DNA from: CAZWRV01 sp964636325
GTDB lineage: Bacteria; Verrucomicrobiota; Lentisphaeria; Victivallales; GWF2-50-93
Direction of reading: 5' to 3'
DNA length: 64,000 nt
Assembly (NCBI GenBank): GCA_964636325.1
Contig: CAZWRV010000014.1
Location: 1 to 64,000, forward strand
Shown: positions 16,901-27,300 of the stretch, piece after piece
How the letters are laid out: the number at the start of each line of letters is the position of its first letter
How positions within the stretch are numbered: position 1 is the first letter of the stretch
Notes under the pieces: model-generated
Told to the model about the DNA's origin: nothing
The model's input: the letters and a program-made list of their open reading frames with translations, nothing else
Database searches by the model: none
Program-made: the position numbers and the translations under genes

Positions 16901-17135
16901 CGCCGTTGTCGCCCTCTTCTATGATGGTTATGGCTCCGGGCTCGGGGCAGTTGTAGAAGCATGCGCCGCAACCGACGCAGCCCTCGCCGCTGTAGTTCGC
17001 ATAGGGGAAGCCCATGCTGTTGAGCTTGACTCCCAGCGAGAGGACTTTCTTCGGGCAGGCTTCTATGCAGCGGCGGCAACCCTTGCATTCCTCGAAGTGT
17101 ATCCGTACAAAGAAAGTTTTTTCCTTTGGGGGCAT
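16890..17135 (-). CDS. 4Fe-4S ferredoxin (delta) subunit of the oxidoreductase
   Basis: An 81-aa protein with two cluster motifs, CKGCRRCIEACPK and CVGCGACFYNCPE, which bind two [4Fe-4S] clusters. It passes electrons between the thiamine diphosphate enzyme and ferredoxin. It is first in the operon and overlaps the alpha gene by 11 bases. A GGTCGCAGAG stretch lies ahead of the ATG at 17135. Confidence 0.9.
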   Translation of the reverse strand: MPPKEKTFFVRIHFEECKGCRRCIEACPKKVLSLGVKLNSMGFPYANYSGEGCVGCGACFYNCPEPGAITIIEEGDNGDGE

Positions 17136-17222
17136 CTCTGCGACCGTTAAAAGTTTAGGACAATGGCGGCCGACACGCCGGGGCGGAAGCCTGACTCGCG
17201 GGGGCGATCCTGAGGGGACGCC

Positions 17223-17717
17223 TCATCCCGGGTTCTGGTTCTGCTGGTTCTCCTGGTCCTGCCGCGTGAAGAAGGTGAGGAATCCGGTAGGACTGCCGTC
17301 CTTGTCGGTCCTCAGCTTGCGCAGGGCTGTCGTCTTCGTGACCTGGAATGTGGTCTCCTCGAGGAGCTGCTCGAACTCGGCGTCCTCCTGCTCCTTCGTC
17401 TTGACGACCTCGCCCTGGTCCTTGATCGAGCGGTCGCTGAAGAGGAAGACGGTCTGCCCCAGCCTGATGTGGTCGCCCACCTTCAGCTTGTCGGGCCCCG
17501 TCACCTGGACGTTGTTCACCTTCAGGCCGTTCGTGCTGTTGTTGTCCACGATGGTTATGTTCTCGTCCTCGACGAATATCGTGCAGTGGTGGCGCGAGAC
17601 CTTCTTGTCGAAGACGCATATCTGGTTTTTCTCGCTGCGTCCTACGGTGTTGGGCCCGGAGGCGAGTTCGAACTCCTCCCCCTTGTTCAATCCGCTCAGG
17701 CATATAAGCTTGGGCAT
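17223..17717 (-). CDS. FHA-domain protein
   Basis: From ATG at 17717, with AGGAG upstream, the product is about 164 aa. Residues 1-95 form a forkhead-associated domain: GPNTVGRSEKNQI, then VSRHHCTIF, then DNNSTNGLKVN. The conserved Gly-Arg, Ser-x-x-His and Asn-Gly residues that read phosphothreonine are all present. A charged tail of 70 residues follows, Gln/Asn-rich at the end. It probably binds a target of a Ser/Thr kinase, such as the one encoded at 37635-39482, though that link is only inferred. It ends 88 bases before the ferredoxin gene in the same direction. The frame is open up to 17843, but that part is not FHA-like. Confidence 0.85.
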   Translation of the reverse strand: MPKLICLSGLNKGEEFELASGPNTVGRSEKNQICVFDKKVSRHHCTIFVEDENITIVDNNSTNGLKVNNVQVTGPDKLKVGDHIRLGQTVFLFSDRSIKDQGEVVKTKEQEDAEFEQLLEETTFQVTKTTALRKLRTDKDGSPTGFLTFFTRQDQENQQNQNPG

Positions 17718-17851
17718 GGCTCCGGCTCCTGATGTTCCGAAATCGACATAATCGTCGTCAGGGAGGCAATATATCCGCGCATTTGGAAAAATAAAGATTT
17801 CCAAACGGAAAAACCCAAAAAAATAATGGAAAAAAATGGGCATGTCCCGAA

Positions 17852-17879
17852 TTGAAATCCTCTTTCCCGTGACTATAAT
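17852..17879 (+). promoter_or_regulatory. sigma-70-like promoter of serC
   Basis: TTGAAA at 17852-17857 and TATAAT at 17874-17879 with 16 bases between them; the serC start is 64 bases further on. Confidence 0.6.
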
Positions 17880-17942
17880 AATTTCAGTTGATTTCAGAGT
17901 CAGAACGCTTGTTTTCCAATCATAAATGTTTCAGGTGCAGCT

Positions 17943-19040
17943 ATGAAGAAGAAGGAAGTGAAGGTGTTCAATTTCAATGCCGGGCCGGCAATGCTTCCGA
18001 GGGAGGTCATGGAGCTGGCAGGGAAGGAGTTCTGCAACTACAACGACAGCGGCTGCGGCATCCTCGAGCTGTCCCACCGCGGATCCGACTTCGACGCGGT
18101 CATAAAGCGCGCCGAGAAGAACATACGCGAGCTGCTGAACCTCAAGGACAACTACGCGGTGCTCTTCGTGCAGGGCGGCGCCAGCCTGCAGTTCCCGATG
18201 ATACCCATGAACTTCGCCAGGCACGGGGAGACCGTGGACTACATTGATACGGGGAACTGGGCCGTCGCGGCCATCAAGGAGGCCAAGATACTCGGGACGA
18301 ACGAGGTCAAGGTCGTCGCCAGCAGCAAGGACACCAACTACGACAGGATACCGGAGGTAGGCAGGGTCAAGGTCGAGAAGAATGCGGCATATCTGCACAT
18401 CACCAGCAACAACACGATCGAAGGCACGCAGTTCCATTCTTTCCCGGAGACCGGCGCCCCGCTGATCGCCGACATGTCCAGCGACTTCATGTCGAGGCTC
18501 GTGGACGTCAATGATTTCGGGATGATATACGCCGGCGCCCAGAAGAACATCGGCCCGTCCGGTGTCGCCGTGGTTATCCTGCGGAAGGATCTGGCCGACA
18601 GGGCGCCCGCCAACCTGCCGACCATGCTCAAGTACAAGACCTATATAGAGAAGGAGAATCTCTACAACACGCCGCCTACCTTCACCATCTACATGATAGC
18701 GCTGGTAACGGACTGGCTCAAGAAGAGGGGCGGGCTGGAGGCCATCGAGAAGATCAACGACACCAAGTCGGAGGCACTCTACGAGACCATCGAGTCCAGC
18801 GAGTTCTACCGCAACCCGGTCGAGCCGTCCAGCCGTTCCAAGATGAACGTCGTGTTCCGGCTCCCGTCCGAGGAGCTCGAGGAGAAGTTCGTCAAGGAGG
18901 CCAAGGCCCATGGCATGATCGGCCTCAAGGGCCACAGGTCCGTCGGCGGCATCCGAGCCAGCATCTACAACGCCATGCCACTCGAAGGGGTAGAGAAGCT
19001 CATAGACTTCATGAACGACTTTGAGCGCCAGAACAGCTAG
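17943..19040 (+). CDS. serC: phosphoserine aminotransferase
   Basis: A 365-aa PLP enzyme that moves an amino group from glutamate to 3-phosphohydroxypyruvate in serine synthesis, and acts in B6 synthesis in some bacteria. Visible are FNAGPAMLPREV at the start, ELSHRGSDF, VQGGASLQFPMIPMNF, TSNNTIEGTQF, the PLP-Lys201 in GAQKNIGPSG, and KGHRSVGGIRASIYNAMP at the end. The length fits the family. AGGTG stands nine bases ahead of ATG. The gene is followed by an AAATTCCAA repeat and is monocistronic. Confidence 0.95.
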   Translation: MKKKEVKVFNFNAGPAMLPREVMELAGKEFCNYNDSGCGILELSHRGSDFDAVIKRAEKNIRELLNLKDNYAVLFVQGGASLQFPMIPMNFARHGETVDYIDTGNWAVAAIKEAKILGTNEVKVVASSKDTNYDRIPEVGRVKVEKNAAYLHITSNNTIEGTQFHSFPETGAPLIADMSSDFMSRLVDVNDFGMIYAGAQKNIGPSGVAVVILRKDLADRAPANLPTMLKYKTYIEKENLYNTPPTFTIYMIALVTDWLKKRGGLEAIEKINDTKSEALYETIESSEFYRNPVEPSSRSKMNVVFRLPSEELEEKFVKEAKAHGMIGLKGHRSVGGIRASIYNAMPLEGVEKLIDFMNDFERQNS

Positions 19041-19055
19041 CCGGCCTGCGCCGGC

Positions 19056-19186
19056 AAATTCCAACAACCAAACACCAAAAGCCAAATAAATTTCAATAAT
19101 ACAACCCCCCAGGCATCACGATTTGGAATTTGGACATTGAGGGTTGGTGCTTGTCTGGGATTTGGTGCTGGGAACTTGGAATTTTC
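19056..19186. repeat. AAATTCCAA palindromic repeat, copy 2
   Basis: Left arm AAATTCCAACAACCAAACAC and right arm ending GAACTTGGAATTTT, with CCAAATAAATTTCAA against GGGATTTGG in between. Same family as 14217-14346. It fills the spacer after serC. Confidence 0.7.
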
Positions 19187-19215
19187 AGTCAATACGTTCT
19201 GAAGTTTCTTCTCTC

Positions 19216-20094
19216 ATGTCCAGTTACAAAGCAAAGTGGTGGGAGCCGGCCGCGGACAGTGCCGTGAAATGCCGCCTATGCCCGCGCGGCTGCCTCATCC
19301 CGGTCGGCAGCGAGGGCTACTGCGGAGTCCGCAGAAATTCGGGCGGCGAGCTGTTCTCCCTTGCCTATGGCCGTCCCGTCGCCATCCACATTGACCCGAT
19401 CGAGAAGAAGCCGATCGTCGAATTCCTTCCGGGCTCCTGCTCGTTCTCGCTCGGCACCTACGGCTGCAACCTCGGCTGCAGCTTCTGCCAGAACTACCAC
19501 CTTTCAAGAGGAAGCTACGGGATTCCCGGCGCCGAGGATTTCATCGAGCCCGAGGCTATCGTCAAGGCCGCCATCCAGAAGAACTGCAAGTCGGTCTCGT
19601 TCACATACAACGAACCCACGATCTGGGCAGAATACATGATGGACATCGCCCGGGACGCCAGAAAAAACAAGCTCGCCACAGTCTGTGTGACCAACGGATA
19701 CATAACCCTCGAAGCCGCAAAAGACGTCTATCCACTGATCGACGCCGCCAACATCGACATGAAAGGCTTCTCGGAAGATTTCTATTCGAAGATGTGCGGC
19801 GGCCACCTCAAGCCCGTCCTCGACGCCATGAAATATTACCACGGAATCGGCGGCCACCTCGAGATCACCAACCTGGTCATACCCGGCAAAAACGACTCAG
19901 GCGAGATGATCGATGCCTTCCTCGACTGGGTCGGCAAGGAACTGGACAAGAACGTCCCGCTGCACTTCTCCGCCTACCACCCCGACTACAAATACAAGGA
20001 AAGCCCCGCCACCCCCCCCAAAACCCTCCACGCAATCCGCGACAAGGCCAACAAGGCAGGATTCAAGCACGTATACCTGGGAAACATCTTCTAG
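19216..20094 (+). CDS. AmmeMemoRadiSam-type radical SAM protein (PflA-like)
   Basis: From ATG at 19216 the product is about 292 aa. The radical SAM motif CNLGCSFC (Cys84, Cys88, Cys91) binds the [4Fe-4S] cluster that cleaves SAM. An N-terminal Cys cluster (KCRLCPRGC, then GSEGYCGVRRN) is typical of AmmeMemoRadiSam-system and PflA-like proteins. The GSCSFSLGTYG, SFTYNEPTIW and NIDMKGFSEDFY segments match that family. Its substrate is not known. MEMO1 and AMMECR1 partners are not in the window. The upstream frame to 19144 lies in repeat sequence and is rejected. Confidence 0.85.
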   Translation: MSSYKAKWWEPAADSAVKCRLCPRGCLIPVGSEGYCGVRRNSGGELFSLAYGRPVAIHIDPIEKKPIVEFLPGSCSFSLGTYGCNLGCSFCQNYHLSRGSYGIPGAEDFIEPEAIVKAAIQKNCKSVSFTYNEPTIWAEYMMDIARDARKNKLATVCVTNGYITLEAAKDVYPLIDAANIDMKGFSEDFYSKMCGGHLKPVLDAMKYYHGIGGHLEITNLVIPGKNDSGEMIDAFLDWVGKELDKNVPLHFSAYHPDYKYKESPATPPKTLHAIRDKANKAGFKHVYLGNIF

Positions 20095-20239
20095 CAACGT
20101 CCAACATCGAGCTTCCAATAGAAGAATTGTAATGCTTCTCCATCCGGAGGTCTGCGCGATGCTCCGAACTCCGGCTACTTTCTGACAACCCTCCAGGTTG
20201 TAAAAGACGGTCTGAAATCAGAAGAGATTGACCTTCCAT

Positions 20240-21151
20240 TCACAGGTGCTTTTTGAGGAACGCCAGGACTTCGGCTCGCATCGCGGCGCTCTCGAAATGG
20301 CCGGTGTCGTATTTTGATAGCTTCCAGTTCTGCTTGGCGCGCATTTTCCCGTAGACCCGCTTCAACTCCCGGTCGATCTTGTCCAATCCGGCGGGAGGGG
20401 TCAGAAGATCATATATCCCGGCGATGCTCAGATGCGGGCGCGGCGCTATGAGCGCGTTGATATCCGCAGTAGAAAAATGCTTTAGAAGCGAAGGGACGTA
20501 ATAGTAGATGCCGTGTCCGTCAAGACCACGCGACTTGATGATCTCCTCGAAGTCGGTGAGACAGCATAAATCTATGCAGACCTTGATCCGAGTATCGAGT
20601 GCGGCGGTCCACCAGGCCATCGTGCTGCCCATTGATATGCCCATAGTGGCGATCCTTCCTGCGTCTACGTCTGGGCGCGAAACGAGATAGTCCATAGCGC
20701 GGATGTTGTCATAGACCATCATTCCCCAGAGGACCTGCCCCCTCCAAAGCATTTCCTTGAATACTTCGGATTCCGTCCTGCCGCGCCTTTCGCCGAAGAC
20801 CCAGGTGTCGATGCAGAGCGCCGAATAACCCATCGAAGTGAGTGTTGCGGCGTATGAAGGATTCTGCAGGGCGTTACGCCCGTTGATCAGTTCATCCTTG
20901 CCGAGGACATAATTGCCGCCATGGGCATGATTGTAAAGAACGCAGGGCGTGGTCTTCCCAGATTTCAGCGGCTTGACGAAGCATGCCGGAACCGGCTCGA
21001 TGCCGTTCAGATCCAGGATGAGCTTTTCAAGGATGTATCCCTCCCGCTCCTCATAACTTATGAGCTTTGAGGATATCTTCCGATTCCTCGGTGGGAGATC
21101 TCCGAGGAGGTCATAGAGTTCCTGCCTTTTCTTTCCCTGGCTCGGGTTCAT
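20240..21151 (-). CDS. alpha/beta hydrolase, acetyl-xylan-esterase-like
   Basis: A 303-aa cytoplasmic serine esterase. It has the oxyanion strand VLYNHAHGGN, the nucleophile elbow GISMGS with Ser173, the acid near SIAGIYDLLTPP, and the catalytic His in DTGHFESAAM. Family members remove acyl groups from plant polysaccharide fragments or lactones; the precise substrate is unknown. It stands alone on the minus strand between plus-strand genes. Confidence 0.8.
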   Translation of the reverse strand: MNPSQGKKRQELYDLLGDLPPRNRKISSKLISYEEREGYILEKLILDLNGIEPVPACFVKPLKSGKTTPCVLYNHAHGGNYVLGKDELINGRNALQNPSYAATLTSMGYSALCIDTWVFGERRGRTESEVFKEMLWRGQVLWGMMVYDNIRAMDYLVSRPDVDAGRIATMGISMGSTMAWWTAALDTRIKVCIDLCCLTDFEEIIKSRGLDGHGIYYYVPSLLKHFSTADINALIAPRPHLSIAGIYDLLTPPAGLDKIDRELKRVYGKMRAKQNWKLSKYDTGHFESAAMRAEVLAFLKKHL

Positions 21152-21318
21152 GGAATGTTCTACCTTATTTTTGTCAATGAGTGGAGGGCAAAGCTGTGCT
21201 GAGCCGTTTAAAATATTTTAAAAATTGTTTTGCCATATATAGCATGTTGAAGCCTAAACTCCAACTTTGAAATAGGGCCGAAAGGAAATATTTTACCTCC
21301 CGGAGAACAATATTCGGA

Positions 21319-22356
21319 ATGGAACATTTATTGAAGATTTGCAGATGTTTCAGGTTTGCGGCGGCACACCGGCATGCAATGATTGCAGCCGCGTTGTTCC
21401 TGCTCCTCGGAAGCTCCTGCCGGACGACCGGGCCGGGGTCGTGGCCTGAGATAGGCGCGGGCTGGCCGGTCCAGGCGGCGCCGTCCGAGGCTCAGACCGC
21501 CGGGAGGCAGGAGCTTGCGCGTCTCCGCGACGCCGCCGCACAAGCCAACGCCGACGACCGCCGGAAATATCACGAGATTGAGAGCAACTTCAAGGAAGGC
21601 GACCAGGCGAAGCTTGCAGCAATTGAGAAGCTTCTCTATGAAAGGGCCGAGGCGCTCTGTAAAAAGCACGACTCCTTTTTCGAGAAGTATCCCTCGGACT
21701 GGGAGGAGAGGGACCGCGCCGCCAATTTCCTGTATGACCAGTGCTTTGCCGAGGAGGCGCTTAAATACTGGGAACAGGCGGTCCGGATCAAGCCCAATTC
21801 CGCGGAGATCCACAACAACATCGCCGTCGCCTGCAGCCATAACGGCCGGATACTCGAGGCCATGGATCATGTCCGCACGGCGGTAGAGCTCAACCCGCTG
21901 GAGCCCGGATACCATTTCAACCTGGCGACACTTTATTCGACCTCCCGCAAGGAAATACAGGAGCGTGAGGAATTGACTCTTCCGGATATCTTCTGGAAGT
22001 CGCAGGCCGAATACGAACGCGCCCGCGAGCTGGCCCCGGACAACTTCGACTACGCCAGCAACTGCTTCCAGAACTACATCATGGCCAAATACTTCCAGAT
22101 CGATAATGTCGACGGACTCGAACTGGCAGCGACCGAGCGCTGCCTGGAGATCAAGGATTTGTCGCCGCACAACAGAAGCTTCGTCCTCGCGCATCTCGGC
22201 AGAGTCTGCCTCCGCCTCGGCCGCTACGATGACGCCCGCCAATGGCTTGAACAAGCCCTCGCCGCATCCGACAATCCCAGCGCAAGAAACCTGCTCCGCA
22301 AGCTCGATTCCGCCGAGCAAAAGACGCACGAGCCTCCGGCGGAGCAACAGAAATGA
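21319..22356 (+). CDS. TPR lipoprotein
   Basis: A 345-aa protein with a lipoprotein signal: a basic start, the hydrophobic segment AMIAAALFLLLGSS and Cys at about residue 34, so it should be anchored to a membrane facing outward. A charged helical segment follows (residues 60-110). Then come at least three TPR-like helix pairs, for example AEEALKYWEQAVRIKPNSAE, EAMDHVRTAVELNPLEPGYH and GRYDDARQWLEQALAASDNP. TPR proteins act as scaffolds. No partner is evident. Confidence 0.75.
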   Translation: MEHLLKICRCFRFAAAHRHAMIAAALFLLLGSSCRTTGPGSWPEIGAGWPVQAAPSEAQTAGRQELARLRDAAAQANADDRRKYHEIESNFKEGDQAKLAAIEKLLYERAEALCKKHDSFFEKYPSDWEERDRAANFLYDQCFAEEALKYWEQAVRIKPNSAEIHNNIAVACSHNGRILEAMDHVRTAVELNPLEPGYHFNLATLYSTSRKEIQEREELTLPDIFWKSQAEYERARELAPDNFDYASNCFQNYIMAKYFQIDNVDGLELAATERCLEIKDLSPHNRSFVLAHLGRVCLRLGRYDDARQWLEQALAASDNPSARNLLRKLDSAEQKTHEPPAEQQK

Positions 22357-22472
22357 CAAATTGAGTAAATTAGGAGGGAAAAATGGGACTCTTGGAAAGA
22401 ATCTTCGGGAAAAGAATGTCGTTGAACAGATAACCCCTTCGTGCGACGCCGAATACAATATTATAATGATGA

Positions 22473-23291
22473 TCACTGGCATCGAGAGATGCGAACCGTA
22501 GAGATATTGCCTGACTTCATCAGCCAGCTCAGCGACTCCATGGCCTTGACGTAGTTGGCGATTTCATCCTCGGATAGTACGCGGTCGGTGATGACGACCT
22601 CGTCGATTGACATCGGGTGTCCGAGCCAGTTGGAGCCGAACTCGGCGACGCTGGTGTCGTCAGGGGCGAAGCGCCTGCCCTTCGCCGTTATGGTCTCCCT
22701 CAGCTTGCCGTCCCAGTAAATCTTGACCTCGTTCGCATTGCCGACGCTTATCGCGCAGTGATGCCATTCTCCCTTCGGGAAGACGGCCCTTCCGCCCCAG
22801 GGGTTGTTGTGGTTGGGGATGTCTGTGAAACCATGGATTTGAGATATGTATGTGGGCTCCCTTAATCCGCACCATTCGCCCTTGCCCCGGACGAAGCTGG
22901 CGATGTGCCCTCTGCCGCAGAGGGTGATCAGATGGAAGCAGGATTCGTCCTTCATCTCCTCGTCGAGACGCCACCATGCCAGCAAGGTGAGAGGCTTCGA
23001 CGCGGAAAGGGCCTCTCCGGCGATCCTATACGGCTGCTTCGGATCGCACTTGAGCGCCTTGCCGAAAAATCCGTCGTCCGCCATGTCCTTGCTTGTGCAG
23101 GCAATCTTGACGCCCTTGAGGTTCATTTCCGCTTCGCCGGGGCTTTTTTCAAAGCCGTGGTAGTAGACCACCCTGCCCGCCCAGGACGGCGGCAGGGTGA
23201 GATATTGTTCCGCCAAATCCTTTGCTGCGTCCTCCACCGCAAGAAGCCGTGCCCCGACTAAAATCGACAAAATCAAAGATAGCTTTTTCAT
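22473..23291 (-). CDS. secreted LamG-like (concanavalin fold) protein
   Basis: From ATG at 23291 the product is about 272 aa, with the signal peptide MKKLSLILSILVGARLLAVE. The body matches LamG/concanavalin-like domains: LTLLAWWRLDEEMKD, then FPKGEWHHCAISVGNANEVK, then IYWDGKLRE, ending with IDEVVITDRVLSEDEI. Such domains bind sugars. It is last in the minus-strand unit GntR regulator, CBM9/GH-like protein, pseudopilin, LamG protein. Confidence 0.75.
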   Translation of the reverse strand: MKKLSLILSILVGARLLAVEDAAKDLAEQYLTLPPSWAGRVVYYHGFEKSPGEAEMNLKGVKIACTSKDMADDGFFGKALKCDPKQPYRIAGEALSASKPLTLLAWWRLDEEMKDESCFHLITLCGRGHIASFVRGKGEWCGLREPTYISQIHGFTDIPNHNNPWGGRAVFPKGEWHHCAISVGNANEVKIYWDGKLRETITAKGRRFAPDDTSVAEFGSNWLGHPMSIDEVVITDRVLSEDEIANYVKAMESLSWLMKSGNISTVRISRCQ

Positions 23292-23528
23292 GCTCCTGAA
23301 ACTCGCCTCAAGTAACGCAGACATTCTTGTCTGCGGCATCGCAGGTAAGAATACCTGCGCTACTTTAAGTTTCACACCGATAAAACTGCGGTCACCGCAG
23401 ACAGCCACTCATCTGAATCTCGATTGCCCTTTTCATATCCGCCGTCCGGCGGAATAGAATTACTCCTTCCTGTCGCACATTCATCCAATCATTCATCCTC
23501 TCGCCATGTTTCGGGATTTCCGCCGTTC

Positions 23529-24317
23529 CTATTTGTAGTCGTGTATGTTTATCCAGATAGTCCTGGCGATGCCGCTGCATCCGGTGAACAGCGTGCCATC
23601 CTCGAGCAGATTCGCAGGAGTCTGCCAGCTGGGGATGAAGCTTGGATTCCTGAAGGCGCTCATGGGCACCCATGCGACCGAACCGTCCGCCTTCGAAGCA
23701 CTGATCCCCCCGAAATTGTGCGGATAGTAGACGGGCATCCGAGTCCCGAAGATGTCGGCCATCACAGGCATGCACGGGCACCATTTGGTAACCTTCCAGC
23801 CCGGCGGAGTCCATTCCGCCCCGGTCACATGATATGTCGGTCCGTGCGTCTCTATTCCTGCACTGTTCATGGAGAAGTCGCAGAAGATGTCCTTGCCATA
23901 GACCTTCCAGTTCGCCTTAGCATAGGCCGGACCGGGATCCCAGTAGCTGTCGACATAGGTGTTCGAAGGACAGTTGTAGATGTCCGTAGTGCCGGTGTAG
24001 TTCAAGTCTATCAGTATTCCTGCGCCATAGGGGATGTTCGGCAACGGATAGGGATGCTGTATCGTGTTCGCTCCGTTGGGTGCGTATGACACAGGCTGTT
24101 TGTAGCCGTAGAACCAGTTGTCGAAGTCAAGGGAGTAAGAGACTATCCCCCCCTGTATCTGACGGATGTTGCTTGCGCATACGCCCTTGTAGGCTGTCTG
24201 TCTGGCCTTCCCCAGCGCGGGAAGGAGCATTGCCGCCAGGATCGCAATTATCGCGATCACCACGAGAAGTTCGATGAGCGTAAAGGCTTCAGATGTCTTG
24301 CACCCAAGTTTTCTCAT
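23529..24317 (-). CDS. pseudopilin (prepilin-type N-terminal cleavage/methylation)
   Basis: A 262-aa protein with a classic type IV pilin-like leader: a short basic start, then AFTLIELLVVIAIIAILAAM, cleaved before Phe, with Glu at +5. The C-terminal 200 residues are the aromatic, Cys-containing domain common in PVC bacteria (CNIRQI-like CASNIRQIQGGI, then DGSVAWVP near the end). AGGAGAG precedes the ATG. It lies 39 bases after the 1135-aa secreted protein gene. No type II secretion or pilus assembly gene is nearby. Confidence 0.9.
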   Translation of the reverse strand: MRKLGCKTSEAFTLIELLVVIAIIAILAAMLLPALGKARQTAYKGVCASNIRQIQGGIVSYSLDFDNWFYGYKQPVSYAPNGANTIQHPYPLPNIPYGAGILIDLNYTGTTDIYNCPSNTYVDSYWDPGPAYAKANWKVYGKDIFCDFSMNSAGIETHGPTYHVTGAEWTPPGWKVTKWCPCMPVMADIFGTRMPVYYPHNFGGISASKADGSVAWVPMSAFRNPSFIPSWQTPANLLEDGTLFTGCSGIARTIWINIHDYK

Positions 24318-24356
24318 CTTGAAATCTCTCCTTTTTGCTGCGATGTCCGCATATGT

Positions 24357-27300
24357 TCACTTCGCTAAAAGCCTTATGAGCCTGATGTCGTGCTTTTTCA
24401 GCGGGAAGGAGATATTTCCGCCGTCGACCTTCATCGCTTCGCCGCTTTCCGCATCCGTGGCTGCGAAGTTCGCAAGGCCGAGAGCATTGGCGTCCATGGT
24501 CATCGAGACATGAGCGTCACTGCGGACGTAGCTTACTACCGCGACGAGGGCCTCCTTACCGGGCACGGCGTAGACGATTGCGGGAATATCTGGATTTCCC
24601 GTGTTGACCGGAAGAGGTCTGTCCTCCCAGTATTTGTAGACGATTAGCCCGTCCTTGTCAAGCATGGAGAGAATTGCGTCGCCGATCATTTTTTTGTTTT
24701 CCTGGTGTGCTTTGATCCATCCGAGCCCCCATCCGCCGCCGCCGTCGAGCTCATGGACTGTCCTGACCGCCGAGAATGTCCGCTGCTCCCATGGGTCTTC
24801 CGCCTTGGGGCCGTGGTCGCCTAGCGGAACCGGCCATACACCGCTGAGCTCTCCGGTCGTTGCCAGGAGGATGTATTCGCGGGTATGCCTGTCTTGGACG
24901 TCGCCCTCGGAATATTTCCATTCCCAGTCGTATTGTACGGTAGCGAAGGCCATCGTCGGCAACGGATTGAAGCTGGTCATGTGCGGGAACACGACCGGCA
25001 GCATCCCTTTTTCGTTCATCATTACGAATGTCCGCTTGCAGAGCTCCCTCATGCCCCAGATGCCTGCGGCAGGGGCGACCGAACCGTCCTCCCGCCTGTA
25101 TGCGTCTGTCATCTCCGTGTTGAAAGTCGGCGCGATGAACCAGTTGTCCCAGTAGACGCCCTGGTTGCCGGCGATCTCGAATGACTTCGCATACCAGAAG
25201 AGGTTGTAATCTTCGTAGGATTTGGACGGGACGATCTTGATCTCCCCGATGCCGTTGCCCTTGCCGACGGAGCGCATGTCGTCGAGGCACCACTCGTCCT
25301 TGAAGGTTTCGAACTCGTCGAAGAGCTGGCAGCTTGCGCGGTTGTAGTAGAACACCATCTTGGAGCCGAACCTGGAAGTCAGGTTGTATCTTGCGTGGTT
25401 GATGAAGGTGTCGACCATGTCCTTGCCGTAGGGCTCGAAATAGGGCTTGCCCTTGTCTATGACCTTCTGGATGTCCGCGTCGGTGAGTTTCTCCTGGTTT
25501 CCGCGCTTCAGCATCTCCCAGAGGAACATGTCGCAACCCGCGGGATAGACCGATCCGCAGGAACCGAGGGCCAGCCAGTTGATGTCCGTGCCTAGTAGGC
25601 TGTATTTGTCGCGGTAGTACCTGTATCGCCACCAGTCCGGCTTCTCGCCGGCCTTGTTCAACGGCGGCTTCACCGGCGCCGCGAGCAGGCCGAACGTGAT
25701 AGTCCTGTCCCTCTCGATGACGGTGGGCTGGTTGATGAGGAAAATCCTCAGGACGACTTTGCCGCCCTCCCTTGAGAGGTTCATGTTCGGGGTCTTCGGA
25801 TTCCAGCCCCAGCCCTTGTCGTTCTCCGCGAACCAGCACAGTCCCCGGACCGCGTTGCCGACATAGGCGTATGGGCAGAAGTTCCTGATGTATTCGTCGC
25901 ATGCGACCTTCGTGGCGTCCCAGACGACGCCTTCGCCTTCCGGGATCTTCATGGCGACCGGCGCGCGTATTCTGTCGGAATTGGCGTGTATCATCGTCGC
26001 AGTTTCAGCGGGGAACGGGATTTCCAGGATCAGCTCGTCGATGCTCTTGCCTCCGGTCGGCTTCAATGTGAGCTCGACCTTCACCGTTCCGTCGTAGTCC
26101 CAAGTGTCCTTGAAGGAGGCGTTGACCGGACCGCCCGAGAAACCTCCCGTGAAGACGGCCTCGTGTTCCGAAGCCGAGACGGCCTTGAGCTTTTCAGGGG
26201 AAAGCGCGACCTCGGATCCTGCGGACTTCGCAAGAAACCTGATCGGCGAAGCCAGGATAGGCTTTGCAATATTCGTATTTGCGGAAGTGGCAGTGACCTG
26301 ATCCAGCAGGCCTAAGTCGTTTAGTTCGTGAATCTTGAGGACGGTGGAGAGCTTGTTTCCTTCGACCTTGATGGGTTTGAACGGCGGATAAATCTTCGTC
26401 CCGAGACCGTCCTTAAGACCCTCCCAGGGAAACTTCTTCCTTTCGAAGGTCTTGACGGTCTCGCATTTGGGAACGTTCTCTCCGGCCGCAGTCAGGGCTA
26501 TCTCATAGCTGCCTTCAAGGGGCGGCAACTCAAGACGGATTTCCTGCTTACCGTCCTTGAAGGATACGACCGGGAAGTCGACGTCCTTTATGGCGTCCCC
26601 CTTGCCGGCGGCCCTTATGACGGCGGAGACCTTGGCGGGCTTGGCCTCCTTGGGAAGGCCGTTGATGTCGGCGCATATCCGCATCGCGTTCTTGGACGGA
26701 TAGTAGGCGAACTGGAAGTCGACGAGAGGAGCGTCCTTCGGCTTCTGCGTCACCCACTTCGGCTTCTCCTTCGCCTTGCCCCACTTGGTGTTCCTCTGGT
26801 AGAAGACAGTCTTTCCGTCGGGCGACGCTAAGGTGGCCTTCAGTTCGAACACCGTGGTAGGATCGTTCGAGTCAAGCTTGATCTCCACCGCCCCGGCCTC
26901 GCCCGGCTCGACCGCAAGTTCCTTGGATTCATTTATCGCGGGCATGTTGTTGCGCGTAAGCTCGAGGGACGCCTTCACCTGGAGCGGCTTGTCCGACGGA
27001 TTGAACGCTGAAAGGACGAGTTTGGCGGGCGGAAACGCGGGACAGCCTTCCACCGAAAAGCCGGAAGCCGGCGTCCCGCCGTCGACGAACACGAAACGGA
27101 GCCCGCTGTTGGGGTATCCCTTGTCGGAAAGAGCGGTCCAGGACCAGTCGGGCCTCCAGTTGCGCGTCAGGTTGACCGCCCAGACGCCGTCCGTGGTCTT
27201 CCTGCCGGCATCGGCCATTTTCATGCTTTCTACGGGGATCATGCACTCGAAGTCCCAGAATCCGTCCTGGACTACGTTGGCGATCTTCCAGTTGCCGCGC

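Noticed and set aside
17931..19085. 384-codon open frame antisense to serC
   Set aside because: It mirrors serC codon positions in G+C-rich DNA; the serC motifs are complete and the antisense product resembles no family.
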